Shown piece by piece: positions 19,000 through 26,502 of a stretch of DNA of 64,000 nt (the stretch's first letter is position 1; each line of letters begins with the position of its first letter). A model generated the notes under the pieces. That model was not told the origin of the DNA. It did not search any database and saw only the letters and a list, made by a program, of their open reading frames with translations. Source of the DNA: Pseudomonas fuscovaginae SE-1 (GTDB lineage Bacteria; Pseudomonadota; Gammaproteobacteria; Pseudomonadales; Pseudomonadaceae); the NCBI RefSeq assembly GCF_000364705.1, contig NZ_AQOH01000021.1, forward strand, positions 1-64,000, in the 5' to 3' direction. The translations under genes were made by a program, and so were the position numbers.

Positions 19000-19956
19000 A
19001 TGAAAGTTCTGTTTCTGGTACAGAAAGAACAACGGGCCATTCTGGACCGTTTCTACGACGGTATTGCCGCCAATTGCGAATGCGACCTGCGTTGGCTCAG
19101 TAGTGAGGAACAACGTGATCTGCGAGGTTATTTTCGTCGACACGTCGATGTATCGCGTTATGACCGTATCGTGTTCTTCCTGCGTTTCAAGCAGGAAATC
19201 CGCCAGGTCGGGTTCATTCGTACGATTCCCAACCTGGTGATTCTGGAACACGATGCCTATCAGAATTACATCCCCTGCAAGTACACCGGGAAGTTCAGCA
19301 GGCACTATCGGCGGTTACCTTGGGCGCGGGTGATCAGCTCCGGGTTCATGGTCAGCGAGCGCTTGCGCGAAGAGGGTTTTGACGCGGTATTCGTACCCAA
19401 GGGCTACGATCAGAGCCTGCTGGCCGACCAGGGGCGCGAGCGGGATATCGAACTGGCATTCGTTGGCAGTACCAACAGTGTCGCCTACAGTGGGCGCAAG
19501 GCTCTGCTGGATGAATTGGCGCAGGTCGAGCCGTTGCTGGTCACGCGGACCAAGTCCGGTGACGAGTATCGCGATACGCTCAACCGCATTCGGTTCTTCG
19601 TCAGTGCCGATGTTGGCATGGGCGAATACATGATCAAGAACTTCGAGGCCCTGGCCTGTGGTTGCGTGTTGCTGGCCTATGATCAGGGGGAAGCGGAAAA
19701 CCGTGCCTTGGGGTTGGTGGACATGCACAACGTGGTCTTCTACCAGACGATTCCGCAGTTGCAGGAAAAGCTGGCCCTGTTGCGCGCCGATGCTGATCTG
19801 GCCGCCCGCATTGCGCGCAATGGGCGCGACCTCGCGGTTGCTCATTACGGTTTTTCCCGGATCGGTCAGCGTGTCGTCGAGGTGATGCGGCCGGCTTTAC
19901 GCCCTCATCCTGCCTTGAGCTGGGTTGAGCGCCTTCGTTTGCGGATAGGTGTTTAG
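19000..19956 (+). CDS. ssg: Cell-surface polysaccharide glycosyltransferase, Ssg-like
   Basis: A 318-residue GT-B-type protein in the PA5001 (ssg) position. In Pseudomonas ssg mutants have altered LPS, altered phage sensitivity and altered motility. The C-terminal donor half reads NFEALACGCVLLAYDQGEAE near residues 210-230. ATG 19000 is preferred to an upstream TTG (18979) because AAGGAAGG lies just before it and the fold begins with MKVLFLVQ. A weak hairpin with a T run follows about 70 bases after the stop. Confidence 0.8.
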   Translation: MKVLFLVQKEQRAILDRFYDGIAANCECDLRWLSSEEQRDLRGYFRRHVDVSRYDRIVFFLRFKQEIRQVGFIRTIPNLVILEHDAYQNYIPCKYTGKFSRHYRRLPWARVISSGFMVSERLREEGFDAVFVPKGYDQSLLADQGRERDIELAFVGSTNSVAYSGRKALLDELAQVEPLLVTRTKSGDEYRDTLNRIRFFVSADVGMGEYMIKNFEALACGCVLLAYDQGEAENRALGLVDMHNVVFYQTIPQLQEKLALLRADADLAARIARNGRDLAVAHYGFSRIGQRVVEVMRPALRPHPALSWVERLRLRIGV

Positions 19957-20025
19957 TGGCAATTTGATGTCGTTCGTGTCAGGCTTTCAAGAGGTTCTCC
20001 TGAGCGCCAACGCAAGGAAGCGGAT

Positions 20026-20047
20026 AAAGCTGCCACTGGAGCTTTTT
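20026..20047 (+). terminator. Weak intrinsic terminator after ssg
   Basis: AAAGCT (20026-20031) pairs with AGCTTT (20040-20045) across an 8-base loop and runs into TTTTTG. The stem is short, so termination would be partial. Confidence 0.4.
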
Positions 20048-20109
20048 GTTGTTATTGAATGGGGTCCGAGTGGCACTATGTTCGCGTTCGAGAGCGGCGG
20101 GGCGATCCG

Positions 20110-21213
20110 TTGAGTATTATCAATGTGATGTGGTCTGGCGGTGCACCCTATGTGTCCGTACATAAAGTGCATCAACAGGTACTTTCCCAACTTGATCCTG
20201 GTAGCCCGGTAGAGACCTGGTTGCTGCAGGGCCAAGGCATCCCGGATTCGAGCATATTCGGGCAGTGTCGTGAATGGCGATTGTCGACTGCCGCGCTGAA
20301 GGGGCGAAGGCTGTCGCGTTTGCTGACACCTTGGCTCCGCATTCGTTTTCTTCGTGCCCTCCAGAACAGCAACGCGCAGGTCGTGTTGCTGGATGGGATC
20401 GGGGCTGCTCGTGCCCTGCTTTCTTGCATCGGAAAGCTGCCCGAGTTGCGGGTCGTTGTGCTCTTTCACGGGCAAACCCGCCTCAGGCCCGCGGATCTTG
20501 CGTTGTTCGCCCGGCTTCCAGCTTCTCAGTTGCAACTGGTGGCAGTTTCCAAGACGTTGTCGGCCAGCCTGCAGGCGGATTTGCAGTTGCCAGTGATGAC
20601 GCTGCGTACCGCACTGGAGCCTGAATCTTTTCTCACCGTGGCGGCGACGCGGGAGCAGGCACGGCAGATATTGGAGATTCCCGTCGATGCGGGGCCGGTG
20701 TTTGGTGCAGTCGGCCGACTGGTGCCCGACAAGGGCTTTGCCTGTCTGCTCGAGGCCTTTTCCCGTTTGAGTGTCGAATGCCCCAGTGCACGTCTATGGA
20801 TCATCGGTGAAGGACTTGAGCGTACTGCGCTTGAGGCTCGGGTAGCGCGTCTTGGCCTTGGCGGCAAGGTGTTTCTGCCTGGTCATATCGACGATGCTGC
20901 TCGTTTTTTCAGAGCTTTCGACTGGCTGGTGGTTCCGTCGCGCGCCGAGGGGTTGGGCTTGATTGTTCAGGAGGCGGTGCTGGCAGGGGTGCCGGTTCTG
21001 CTCAGCGATCTGGACGTTTTCCGCGAGCAGTTGGGCGATGCGGCCTGCTATGTTCCGGTTGATGATGCCAGTGCCTGGGCACAGGCCATGTTGAAAGTTG
21101 TCGAGCAGTCGGGGCTTCAGGTTGCCCGCGAACAGGATGCCGCGCTCGATCCTCGAGGCTCCTGGCAGCGATTTCGCCAAGGCGTGCGTGCTCTGCTGTC
21201 AATTGGAGAGTAG
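20110..21213 (+). CDS. wapR: GT4 glycosyltransferase, WapR-like (core rhamnosyltransferase position)
   Basis: A GT-B glycosyltransferase of about 367 residues. The donor strand reads GAVGRLVPDKGFACLLEAFS and the E-x7-E region EGLGLIVQEAVLAGVPVLLS. It is in the PA5000 (wapR) position next to waaL. In P. aeruginosa WapR adds the alpha-1,3-rhamnose that receives O-antigen. I chose TTG 20110 (SIINVMWSGG) because the fold starts there; an in-frame ATG at 20059 would add 17 unlikely residues. The DNA is less GC-rich than the upstream core genes. The stop overlaps the end of the convergent gene by 15 bases. Confidence 0.72.
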   Translation: MSIINVMWSGGAPYVSVHKVHQQVLSQLDPGSPVETWLLQGQGIPDSSIFGQCREWRLSTAALKGRRLSRLLTPWLRIRFLRALQNSNAQVVLLDGIGAARALLSCIGKLPELRVVVLFHGQTRLRPADLALFARLPASQLQLVAVSKTLSASLQADLQLPVMTLRTALEPESFLTVAATREQARQILEIPVDAGPVFGAVGRLVPDKGFACLLEAFSRLSVECPSARLWIIGEGLERTALEARVARLGLGGKVFLPGHIDDAARFFRAFDWLVVPSRAEGLGLIVQEAVLAGVPVLLSDLDVFREQLGDAACYVPVDDASAWAQAMLKVVEQSGLQVAREQDAALDPRGSWQRFRQGVRALLSIGE

Positions 21214-21804
21214 TGCCTGTTCGAGGGTCTTGAGCGGGAAATCGCCGCTGAGCTGTTCACGACCGAGGTAGCGAGCAAAGTGCTGCAGATTGCGCTTGAC
21301 CAGGCGTTGGGGCAACGGCGCCTTGAGAAAGCGCATGTCGGCGACATCGATCAACCCCAGTTGACCCTGTGGGGTCTTGACGACATTGCCCAGGTGCAGG
21401 GAGCGAAAATAGATACCCGCTTCATGCAAGTTGCGGATCAGGTCTATCAGTGCCGGTAGTATCTGTTGCCAGTTGAAGCCTGGCTCATGTGCGATTTGTC
21501 GCAGTGTCTGTCCAGGCAGTGGTTGATAAAGCACAGCAGTCATGCCGGGTGCTTCCAGGGTGTAGCAGTCCAGAACCGTGAGTGTGGGAACACCCAACCT
21601 GGTCAGTTGAAACGTATTGTCGATAAAGCGCTTCGAATAGGGTCGCAGTAATGCGGACGAAAAAAAGCGTTTGCGACGAAACAGTTTAAGGATTTTTCCA
21701 TCTTGCAGCAGGTAGACTTTCGCGCCGAAGCTGTCGGCCTCGAGAATTCTCGCGCCGTCGACCAGTGAGTTCAAGGCGGAGTTTGAAAGTCGGGAGCATT
21801 GCAT
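21199..21804 (-). CDS. Small kinase-like protein next to waaL (PA4998 type)
   Basis: A 201-residue protein with a kinase-like fold, often annotated as a toluene tolerance protein or serine/threonine kinase. The catalytic-loop equivalent reads FRSLHLGNVV: serine S135 stands at the aspartate position while asparagine N140 and the LIDVAD motif (D153) are kept. It may be a pseudokinase or use another residue. The ATG at 21804 follows AAAGG; an upstream in-frame ATG would add an unlikely 27-residue leader. It runs opposite to the core cluster and shares a short divergent promoter region with waaL. DNA is markedly AT-rich here. Confidence 0.72.
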   Translation of the reverse strand: MQCSRLSNSALNSLVDGARILEADSFGAKVYLLQDGKILKLFRRKRFFSSALLRPYSKRFIDNTFQLTRLGVPTLTVLDCYTLEAPGMTAVLYQPLPGQTLRQIAHEPGFNWQQILPALIDLIRNLHEAGIYFRSLHLGNVVKTPQGQLGLIDVADMRFLKAPLPQRLVKRNLQHFARYLGREQLSGDFPLKTLEQALLSN

Positions 21805-21908
21805 CGTTGAAACCTTTTGGGATTGCGTGCCATGTGACGGACAATAATGCCCAAAAGTAGTCGTTTCCACCATGGCAGTTTTGTCGCCGGGTGGGTTAGG
21901 AGAACTGG

Positions 21909-23081
21909 ATGTATACAAATCGTTGGACGCAGGGTTTGATGGGTTTTGCCTTTTTATGGTTTTTGCTGGCAATTGCCTTGGCTCCGACCAACAAGATCTA
22001 TCAGCAGGGTATGGCGCTCTTTCTATGGGTGCCGACCTTGTGCCTCGCCTGGTCCGCCCGTAGCAGGTTTGTTGAACTCTGGCGCGCACAGCGCCTGCTA
22101 TGCCTATCGGTATTGGCATTGTTCTGCTGGGCGCTGATCTCGATGCTGTGGAGTCAGGAACCAGACCTCACGCGTGGCCCCAAAAGGTTGCTCTATATCC
22201 TGGTTTTCCTGTTGTTCTTTCCGATTCTTGCCGATGGCCGCCCGGAGCGGGTGATACGACTGATGCAGTGGGGGGGGCTGGGGCTGGCTTTGGTAGCCCT
22301 GTTGGCAATCATTCGTTTCTACTGGGTGGAAGGCAATCCCTGGATTGGGCGTCTGACGGGATTGGGTGAACTGGCACACCCCATTCTAGGTGGATATGCG
22401 TTGGGCCTGGCAATGGTCTGGATGCTTTTTTGGCTTCCGTCTTCGCACCTGATGCGTGGTGTCTGGTTTCTGGCGCTGGGGGCGCTCTGTGCATTTGTGG
22501 TGCTGTGCCAGAGTCGGGGCGTAGCCGTTGCGTTGCTGGCGACGATTCTGGCTGCACCGCTTTGGCGTCGCGACCGACAGGCACGCTTGCTGGCCATCTT
22601 TTCGCTGCTCTTTGCCATTGTGGTTTTCTGGCTGCTTGCTCCCCTTATGCTGGGGCGTGGTGTCTCTTATCGGCCGCAGATCTTCATGGCCAGCCTGCAG
22701 ATGATTGCCGAACACCCTTGGACCGGACTGGGTCTGGAAAGCGCCTATAGGGTTTTCGCCGCCGATCTGTACTTTGATCATTCGCACAACCTGCTGACAC
22801 ATGTTGCTATCGAGTTGGGCATTCCAGGTCTACTGCTCTGGATCACTGTTTGGCTGGCAACCTTGAGTGAGGCTTGGCGCTCCCGTCATACCCTGTTCGG
22901 GCAAGGTCTTCTGGGGGTGTGGGTGTTCTCGACCGTGGCCATGCAATTCGATGCGGCCAGCTTGACCGGAACGCCTCGGGCCGAATGGTTCATCACCTGG
23001 TTGCCGGTCGGTCTGGCGGTGGTTTCGGCCTGGGCAAGGGGCTCCGATAAAGCCTGTGATAAGATTCCCCGTTCTATATGA
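21909..23081 (+). CDS. waaL: O-antigen ligase
   Basis: Polytopic inner-membrane enzyme that joins undecaprenyl-linked O-antigen to the lipid A-core on the periplasmic side. The 390-residue protein has about a dozen hydrophobic segments and the Wzy/WaaL signature with a large periplasmic loop. The key motif is HSHNLLTHVAIELGIPG (H291/H293), matching the essential histidine region of P. aeruginosa WaaL. The ATG at 21909 follows AGGAG. Its level of divergence is usually high; the assignment rests on topology, motif and neighbours wapR and msbA. Confidence 0.9.
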   Translation: MYTNRWTQGLMGFAFLWFLLAIALAPTNKIYQQGMALFLWVPTLCLAWSARSRFVELWRAQRLLCLSVLALFCWALISMLWSQEPDLTRGPKRLLYILVFLLFFPILADGRPERVIRLMQWGGLGLALVALLAIIRFYWVEGNPWIGRLTGLGELAHPILGGYALGLAMVWMLFWLPSSHLMRGVWFLALGALCAFVVLCQSRGVAVALLATILAAPLWRRDRQARLLAIFSLLFAIVVFWLLAPLMLGRGVSYRPQIFMASLQMIAEHPWTGLGLESAYRVFAADLYFDHSHNLLTHVAIELGIPGLLLWITVWLATLSEAWRSRHTLFGQGLLGVWVFSTVAMQFDAASLTGTPRAEWFITWLPVGLAVVSAWARGSDKACDKIPRSI

Positions 23082-23096
23082 TCAGTGAGCTTTACG

Positions 23097-24905
23097 ATGA
23101 GTAATGCACCGTCCGAAACGGGACAGACTTCAAGCCTGAAAATCTACTTCAGGCTGCTGAGTTATGTGGCGCCCTATATCGGCATCTTTGTGCTGAGCAT
23201 CATTGGCTTCGTGATATTCGCCTCGACTCAGCCGATGCTGGCGGGAATCCTCAAATACTTCGTCGACGGATTGACCAACCCGGAAGCGGTGCTGTTCCCC
23301 CACACGCCCTACCTGCGCGACCTGCAACTGCTGCAGGCGGTTCCCCTGCTGATCGTGGCCATTGCGGCGTGGCAGGGATTGGGTTCGTACCTGGGGAACT
23401 ACTATCTGGCCAAGGTTTCACTGGGGTTGGTGCATGATTTGCGTGTCGAGTTGTTCAACAAGTTGTTGGTCCTGCCCAACCGTTATTTCGATAGTCACAA
23501 CTCCGGACATCTGATTTCGCGGATCACCTTCAACGTGACCATGGTCACCGGCGCCGCGACCGACGCCATCAAGGTCGTGATTCGTGAAGGGCTGACCGTG
23601 GTGTTCCTGTTCGTCTATCTGTTGTGGATGAACTGGAAGCTGACGCTGGTGATGCTGGCTATCCTGCCTCTGATCGCCGTAATGGTCGGTAGTACCAGCA
23701 AGAAATTCCGCAAGCAGAGCAAGAAGATTCAGGTCGCCATGGGGGACGTCACTCACGTGGCCTCCGAAACCATCCAGGGTTATCGCGTGGTGCGCAGCTT
23801 TGGCGGTGAGAGTTACGAGCAGCAACGCTTTGCCAAGGCCAGCCAGAGCAATACCGATAAGCAAATGCGCATGACCAAGACTGGTGCCGTCTATACGCCG
23901 ATGCTTCAACTGGTGATTTACGTTGCCATGGCGGTTCTGATGTTCCTGGTTCTGTTTCTGCGCGGCGATGCGACGGCTGGCGACCTGGTGGCATACATTA
24001 CGGCGGCGGGTCTACTGCCAAAGCCTATCCGTCAGCTTTCGGAGGTCAGTTCTACCATTCAGAAAGGTGTGGCTGGAGCTGAGAGCATTTTCGAGCAGTT
24101 GGATGTCGAGCCTGAGGTCGACCATGGGACTGTGGAGCGCGATACGGTTACCGGGCATCTGGAGGTACGCGGGCTGAGCTTTGCCTACCCCGGTACTGAT
24201 CGTCTGGTGCTGGACGATATCTCTTTTTCCGCTGCGCCTGGGCAAATGGTTGCGCTGGTAGGACGTTCCGGCAGTGGAAAGTCGACTCTGGCCAATCTGA
24301 TTCCACGGTTCTATCACCACGAAGTTGGAGAGATTCTGCTCGATGGAGTGGATATCGAGGATTATCGGTTGTTGAATCTGCGCCGCCACATTGCCCAGGT
24401 GACCCAGAGCGTGACGTTGTTCAGCGATACGGTAGCCAACAATATTGCTTATGGCGACCTGGCTGGAGCGCCGCGTGAGGATATCGAGAAAGCGGCGGCC
24501 GATGCTTATGCCAAGGACTTTATCGATCAGCTACCCAACGGCCTGGATACTCAAGTCGGCGAAAACGGTGTGCTGCTCTCCGGTGGTCAGCGCCAGCGCC
24601 TGGCCATTGCCCGGGCATTGTTGAAGAACGCCCCGTTACTGATTCTCGACGAGGCCACTTCGGCGCTCGATACCGAGTCCGAGCGACATATTCAGGGGGC
24701 CTTGGATCATGTCATGGAAGGGCGTACCACCCTGGTGATTGCCCATCGTCTCTCGACTATCGAGAAGGCCGATCTGATCCTGGTGATGGATCAGGGGCGT
24801 ATCGTTGAACGTGGCACTCATTCCCAGTTGTTGGAAAAGAACGGTTACTACGCACGTCTGCATTCCATCGGTCTCGAAGAACCAACTTCCACCGGCATTG
24901 CCTGA
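23097..24905 (+). CDS. msbA: Lipid A-core flippase, ABC exporter
   Basis: Half-transporter that flips lipid A-core across the inner membrane. It has 602 residues. The N-terminal membrane domain has six segments, ending near residue 320. The nucleotide-binding domain shows Walker A GRSGSGKSTL (about 386-396), signature LSGGQRQRL (about 490) and Walker B LLILDEATSALD (about 512). ATG 23097 is preferred to an in-frame GTG at 23085, which itself supplies the GTGAG ribosome site. It starts 15 bases after waaL. It is followed by two strong hairpins. Confidence 0.95.
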   Translation: MSNAPSETGQTSSLKIYFRLLSYVAPYIGIFVLSIIGFVIFASTQPMLAGILKYFVDGLTNPEAVLFPHTPYLRDLQLLQAVPLLIVAIAAWQGLGSYLGNYYLAKVSLGLVHDLRVELFNKLLVLPNRYFDSHNSGHLISRITFNVTMVTGAATDAIKVVIREGLTVVFLFVYLLWMNWKLTLVMLAILPLIAVMVGSTSKKFRKQSKKIQVAMGDVTHVASETIQGYRVVRSFGGESYEQQRFAKASQSNTDKQMRMTKTGAVYTPMLQLVIYVAMAVLMFLVLFLRGDATAGDLVAYITAAGLLPKPIRQLSEVSSTIQKGVAGAESIFEQLDVEPEVDHGTVERDTVTGHLEVRGLSFAYPGTDRLVLDDISFSAAPGQMVALVGRSGSGKSTLANLIPRFYHHEVGEILLDGVDIEDYRLLNLRRHIAQVTQSVTLFSDTVANNIAYGDLAGAPREDIEKAAADAYAKDFIDQLPNGLDTQVGENGVLLSGGQRQRLAIARALLKNAPLLILDEATSALDTESERHIQGALDHVMEGRTTLVIAHRLSTIEKADLILVMDQGRIVERGTHSQLLEKNGYYARLHSIGLEEPTSTGIA

Positions 24906-24931
24906 AGCCTGCAAGCCAGGGCTTGCAGGCT
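24906..24931 (+). terminator. Strong hairpin immediately after msbA
   Basis: AGCCTGCAAGC (24906-24916) pairs perfectly with GCTTGCAGGCT (24921-24931) across a CAGG loop. The stem starts at the base after the msbA stop codon. No T run follows, so it may act as a 3'-end stabiliser or Rho-assisted terminator. Confidence 0.6.
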
Positions 24932-24951
24932 CGCCTTAGCAATTTCCCTTG

Positions 24952-24977
24952 GCCTGATACTTCCTTTTGTATCAGGC
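24952..24977 (+). terminator. Second hairpin between msbA and the sulfotransferase gene
   Basis: GCCTGATAC (24952-24960) pairs perfectly with GTATCAGGC (24969-24977) across the loop TTCCTTTT. It follows the first hairpin by 20 bases. Together the two hairpins separate msbA transcription from the insert that follows. Confidence 0.5.
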
Positions 24978-24988
24978 TGATTACATTC

Positions 24989-25019
24989 TTGACGAAGCCT
25001 AAATATTTCCGGCTATAGA
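24989..25019 (+). promoter_or_regulatory. Probable promoter of the sulfotransferase-cysC pair
   Basis: TTGACG (24989-24994) and TATAGA (25014-25019) are separated by 19 bases, about 70 bases before the sulfotransferase ATG. Both hexamers are close to the sigma-70 consensus, although the spacer is two bases long. It lies directly after the two hairpins. Confidence 0.5.
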
Positions 25020-25088
25020 CCTTGTTATTGTTCTGCAATGAATCGATGACAACTTCGAAGAGGCCATCCTCTTCGTGCAGGTTTTGGG

Positions 25089-25796
25089 ATGTTTCAGCGC
25101 TATCTATGGAAGTTGTTGCCCAAGTCCCAGCGTTCATTCCTGCTGGACCGGCTGTCTGTGGTCGACCGGCAGGTGGTGAACAAGGCAATGTCGGCCAATG
25201 TAAAATTTCCAGATCCTTTCAAGGCTCGCTCTTGCCTGTTCATCCACGTCCCCAAGTGTGCGGGAAGTAGTATCAGTTCCGCCCTGTTCAATGGCTGGAC
25301 GCCGGGGCACCTGCCTTTGTATTGGTATGAACAGCAGTTCCCGGAGCAGTTTGCCAGCAGCTTCAAGTTTGCCTTTGTTCGCGATCCACTGGAACGAGCC
25401 TATTCGGCCTATACCTATCTGAAAGTCAGAGGCGAGGAGTATCGGAGGGATCTTCCGGCCAAGGCACTGATGGATTCATACCGGGACTTCGATGATCTGG
25501 TTTGTCGCTGGTTGGACGCGGACAACGTCCGCAGGCAACTTCATTTTGCTCCTCAGACAGATTTCATTACCACCTCCCTGGGGCATCTTTCTCTGGACTT
25601 CATTGGTTATCAGGAAAACATCGAGAATGACTTTCAGGCGGTATGTGAAAAAATTGGGGTCGATCTGCACCTGCCTCATCTGAATCATTCGGCCCTGCGT
25701 AATCGTGCACCGGCCAGAGATTTCTGCACTGCAAGAACCCGTCGACTGGTTCGTCGCGTCTACCAACGAGACTATGAGCTACTGGGCTATGAATAG
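25089..25796 (+). CDS. PAPS-dependent sulfotransferase family protein
   Basis: A 235-residue sulfotransferase that is predicted to move sulfate from PAPS to a glycan. The 5'-phosphosulfate loop reads IHVPKCAGSS at residues 52-61. The 3'-phosphate site reads FVRDPLERAYSAY at residues 96-108. The length and HVPKCAGSS form match the carbohydrate sulfotransferase 2 (heparan/chondroitin-like) group. The acceptor is unknown. Overlap of 8 bases with cysC, which makes PAPS, strongly supports the role, and placement between msbA and hldE suggests an LPS or surface-glycan acceptor. Base composition is much more AT-rich than in cysC or hldE (60-base samples at 25201 and 25561 are about 48% and 43% GC), a sign of separate origin. 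The start has no strong ribosome site. Confidence 0.82.
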   Translation: MFQRYLWKLLPKSQRSFLLDRLSVVDRQVVNKAMSANVKFPDPFKARSCLFIHVPKCAGSSISSALFNGWTPGHLPLYWYEQQFPEQFASSFKFAFVRDPLERAYSAYTYLKVRGEEYRRDLPAKALMDSYRDFDDLVCRWLDADNVRRQLHFAPQTDFITTSLGHLSLDFIGYQENIENDFQAVCEKIGVDLHLPHLNHSALRNRAPARDFCTARTRRLVRRVYQRDYELLGYE

Positions 25797-26439
25797 ACTG
25801 GCAACGATTCCTCTGGAAAAACCGCAGATCCGTCCCTATACCCTGGCGCTTTCCACGGCGCAGCGGGCGGCGATCAAGCATCAGCGCCCCTGCTGCATCT
25901 GGCTGACCGGGTTGTCGGGAGCGGGCAAGTCGACCCTGGCCAATGCCCTCGAAGTGCAACTCAACCAGCGCGGCCTGCATACCTTCCTGCTCGATGGCGA
26001 CAACGTGCGCAACGGCTTGTGCGGCGACCTTGGCATGTCTGCAAAGGCCCGCAAGGAAAACATCCGGCGGGTGTCCGAGGTGGCGCGGCTAATGGTCGAT
26101 GCCGGGTTGATCGTTATCGTCTCGGCGATTTCACCGTTTCGCGCCGACCGTGATCAGGCCCGCTCGCTGTTCAAGCCGCAGGAGTTCTCCTGCGTCTATG
26201 TCAGCACGCCCTTCGACGTCTGTTCCCAGCGCGACCCCAAGGGGCTGTACAAGGCGGCCCTGGCCGGGCGGATCAAGGACTTCACCGGGCTCGACAGCCC
26301 TTACGAGGTACCCCTCGATGCCGATTGCGAAATCGACACGACCTCGCTGGCGCTGGAGGCCTCGACCCGGCGCCTGCTGGATTTTTTGATCAATAAAGGT
26401 GCAATTTCCAATGGCGAAGCCACTCACTTGAAGCCATAG
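25789..26439 (+). CDS. cysC: Stand-alone adenylylsulfate (APS) kinase
   Basis: Phosphorylates APS at the 3' position to give PAPS. The 216-residue protein has Walker A GLSGAGKST (41-49), the APS-site motif DGDNVRNGLCGDLGMS (69-84), ENIRRVSEVARLMVDAGL (90-107) and KGLYKAALAGRIKDFTGLDS (151-170). The second motif has N where many enzymes have H (DGDNVRHGL); both forms occur. Most Pseudomonas carry APS kinase fused to CysN for assimilation, so a separate copy beside a sulfotransferase points to a dedicated PAPS supply. ATG 25789 overlaps the sulfotransferase stop; an alternative in-frame ATG is at 25774. GC content returns to the high level of the core genome. Confidence 0.92.
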   Translation: MNRLATIPLEKPQIRPYTLALSTAQRAAIKHQRPCCIWLTGLSGAGKSTLANALEVQLNQRGLHTFLLDGDNVRNGLCGDLGMSAKARKENIRRVSEVARLMVDAGLIVIVSAISPFRADRDQARSLFKPQEFSCVYVSTPFDVCSQRDPKGLYKAALAGRIKDFTGLDSPYEVPLDADCEIDTTSLALEASTRRLLDFLINKGAISNGEATHLKP

Positions 26440-26502
26440 GCTAGCCTGGGGCCACCCTGTGTTAATATCGCGCCCCTGTTCATTTTGTATGTGGGTTGCT
26501 CC

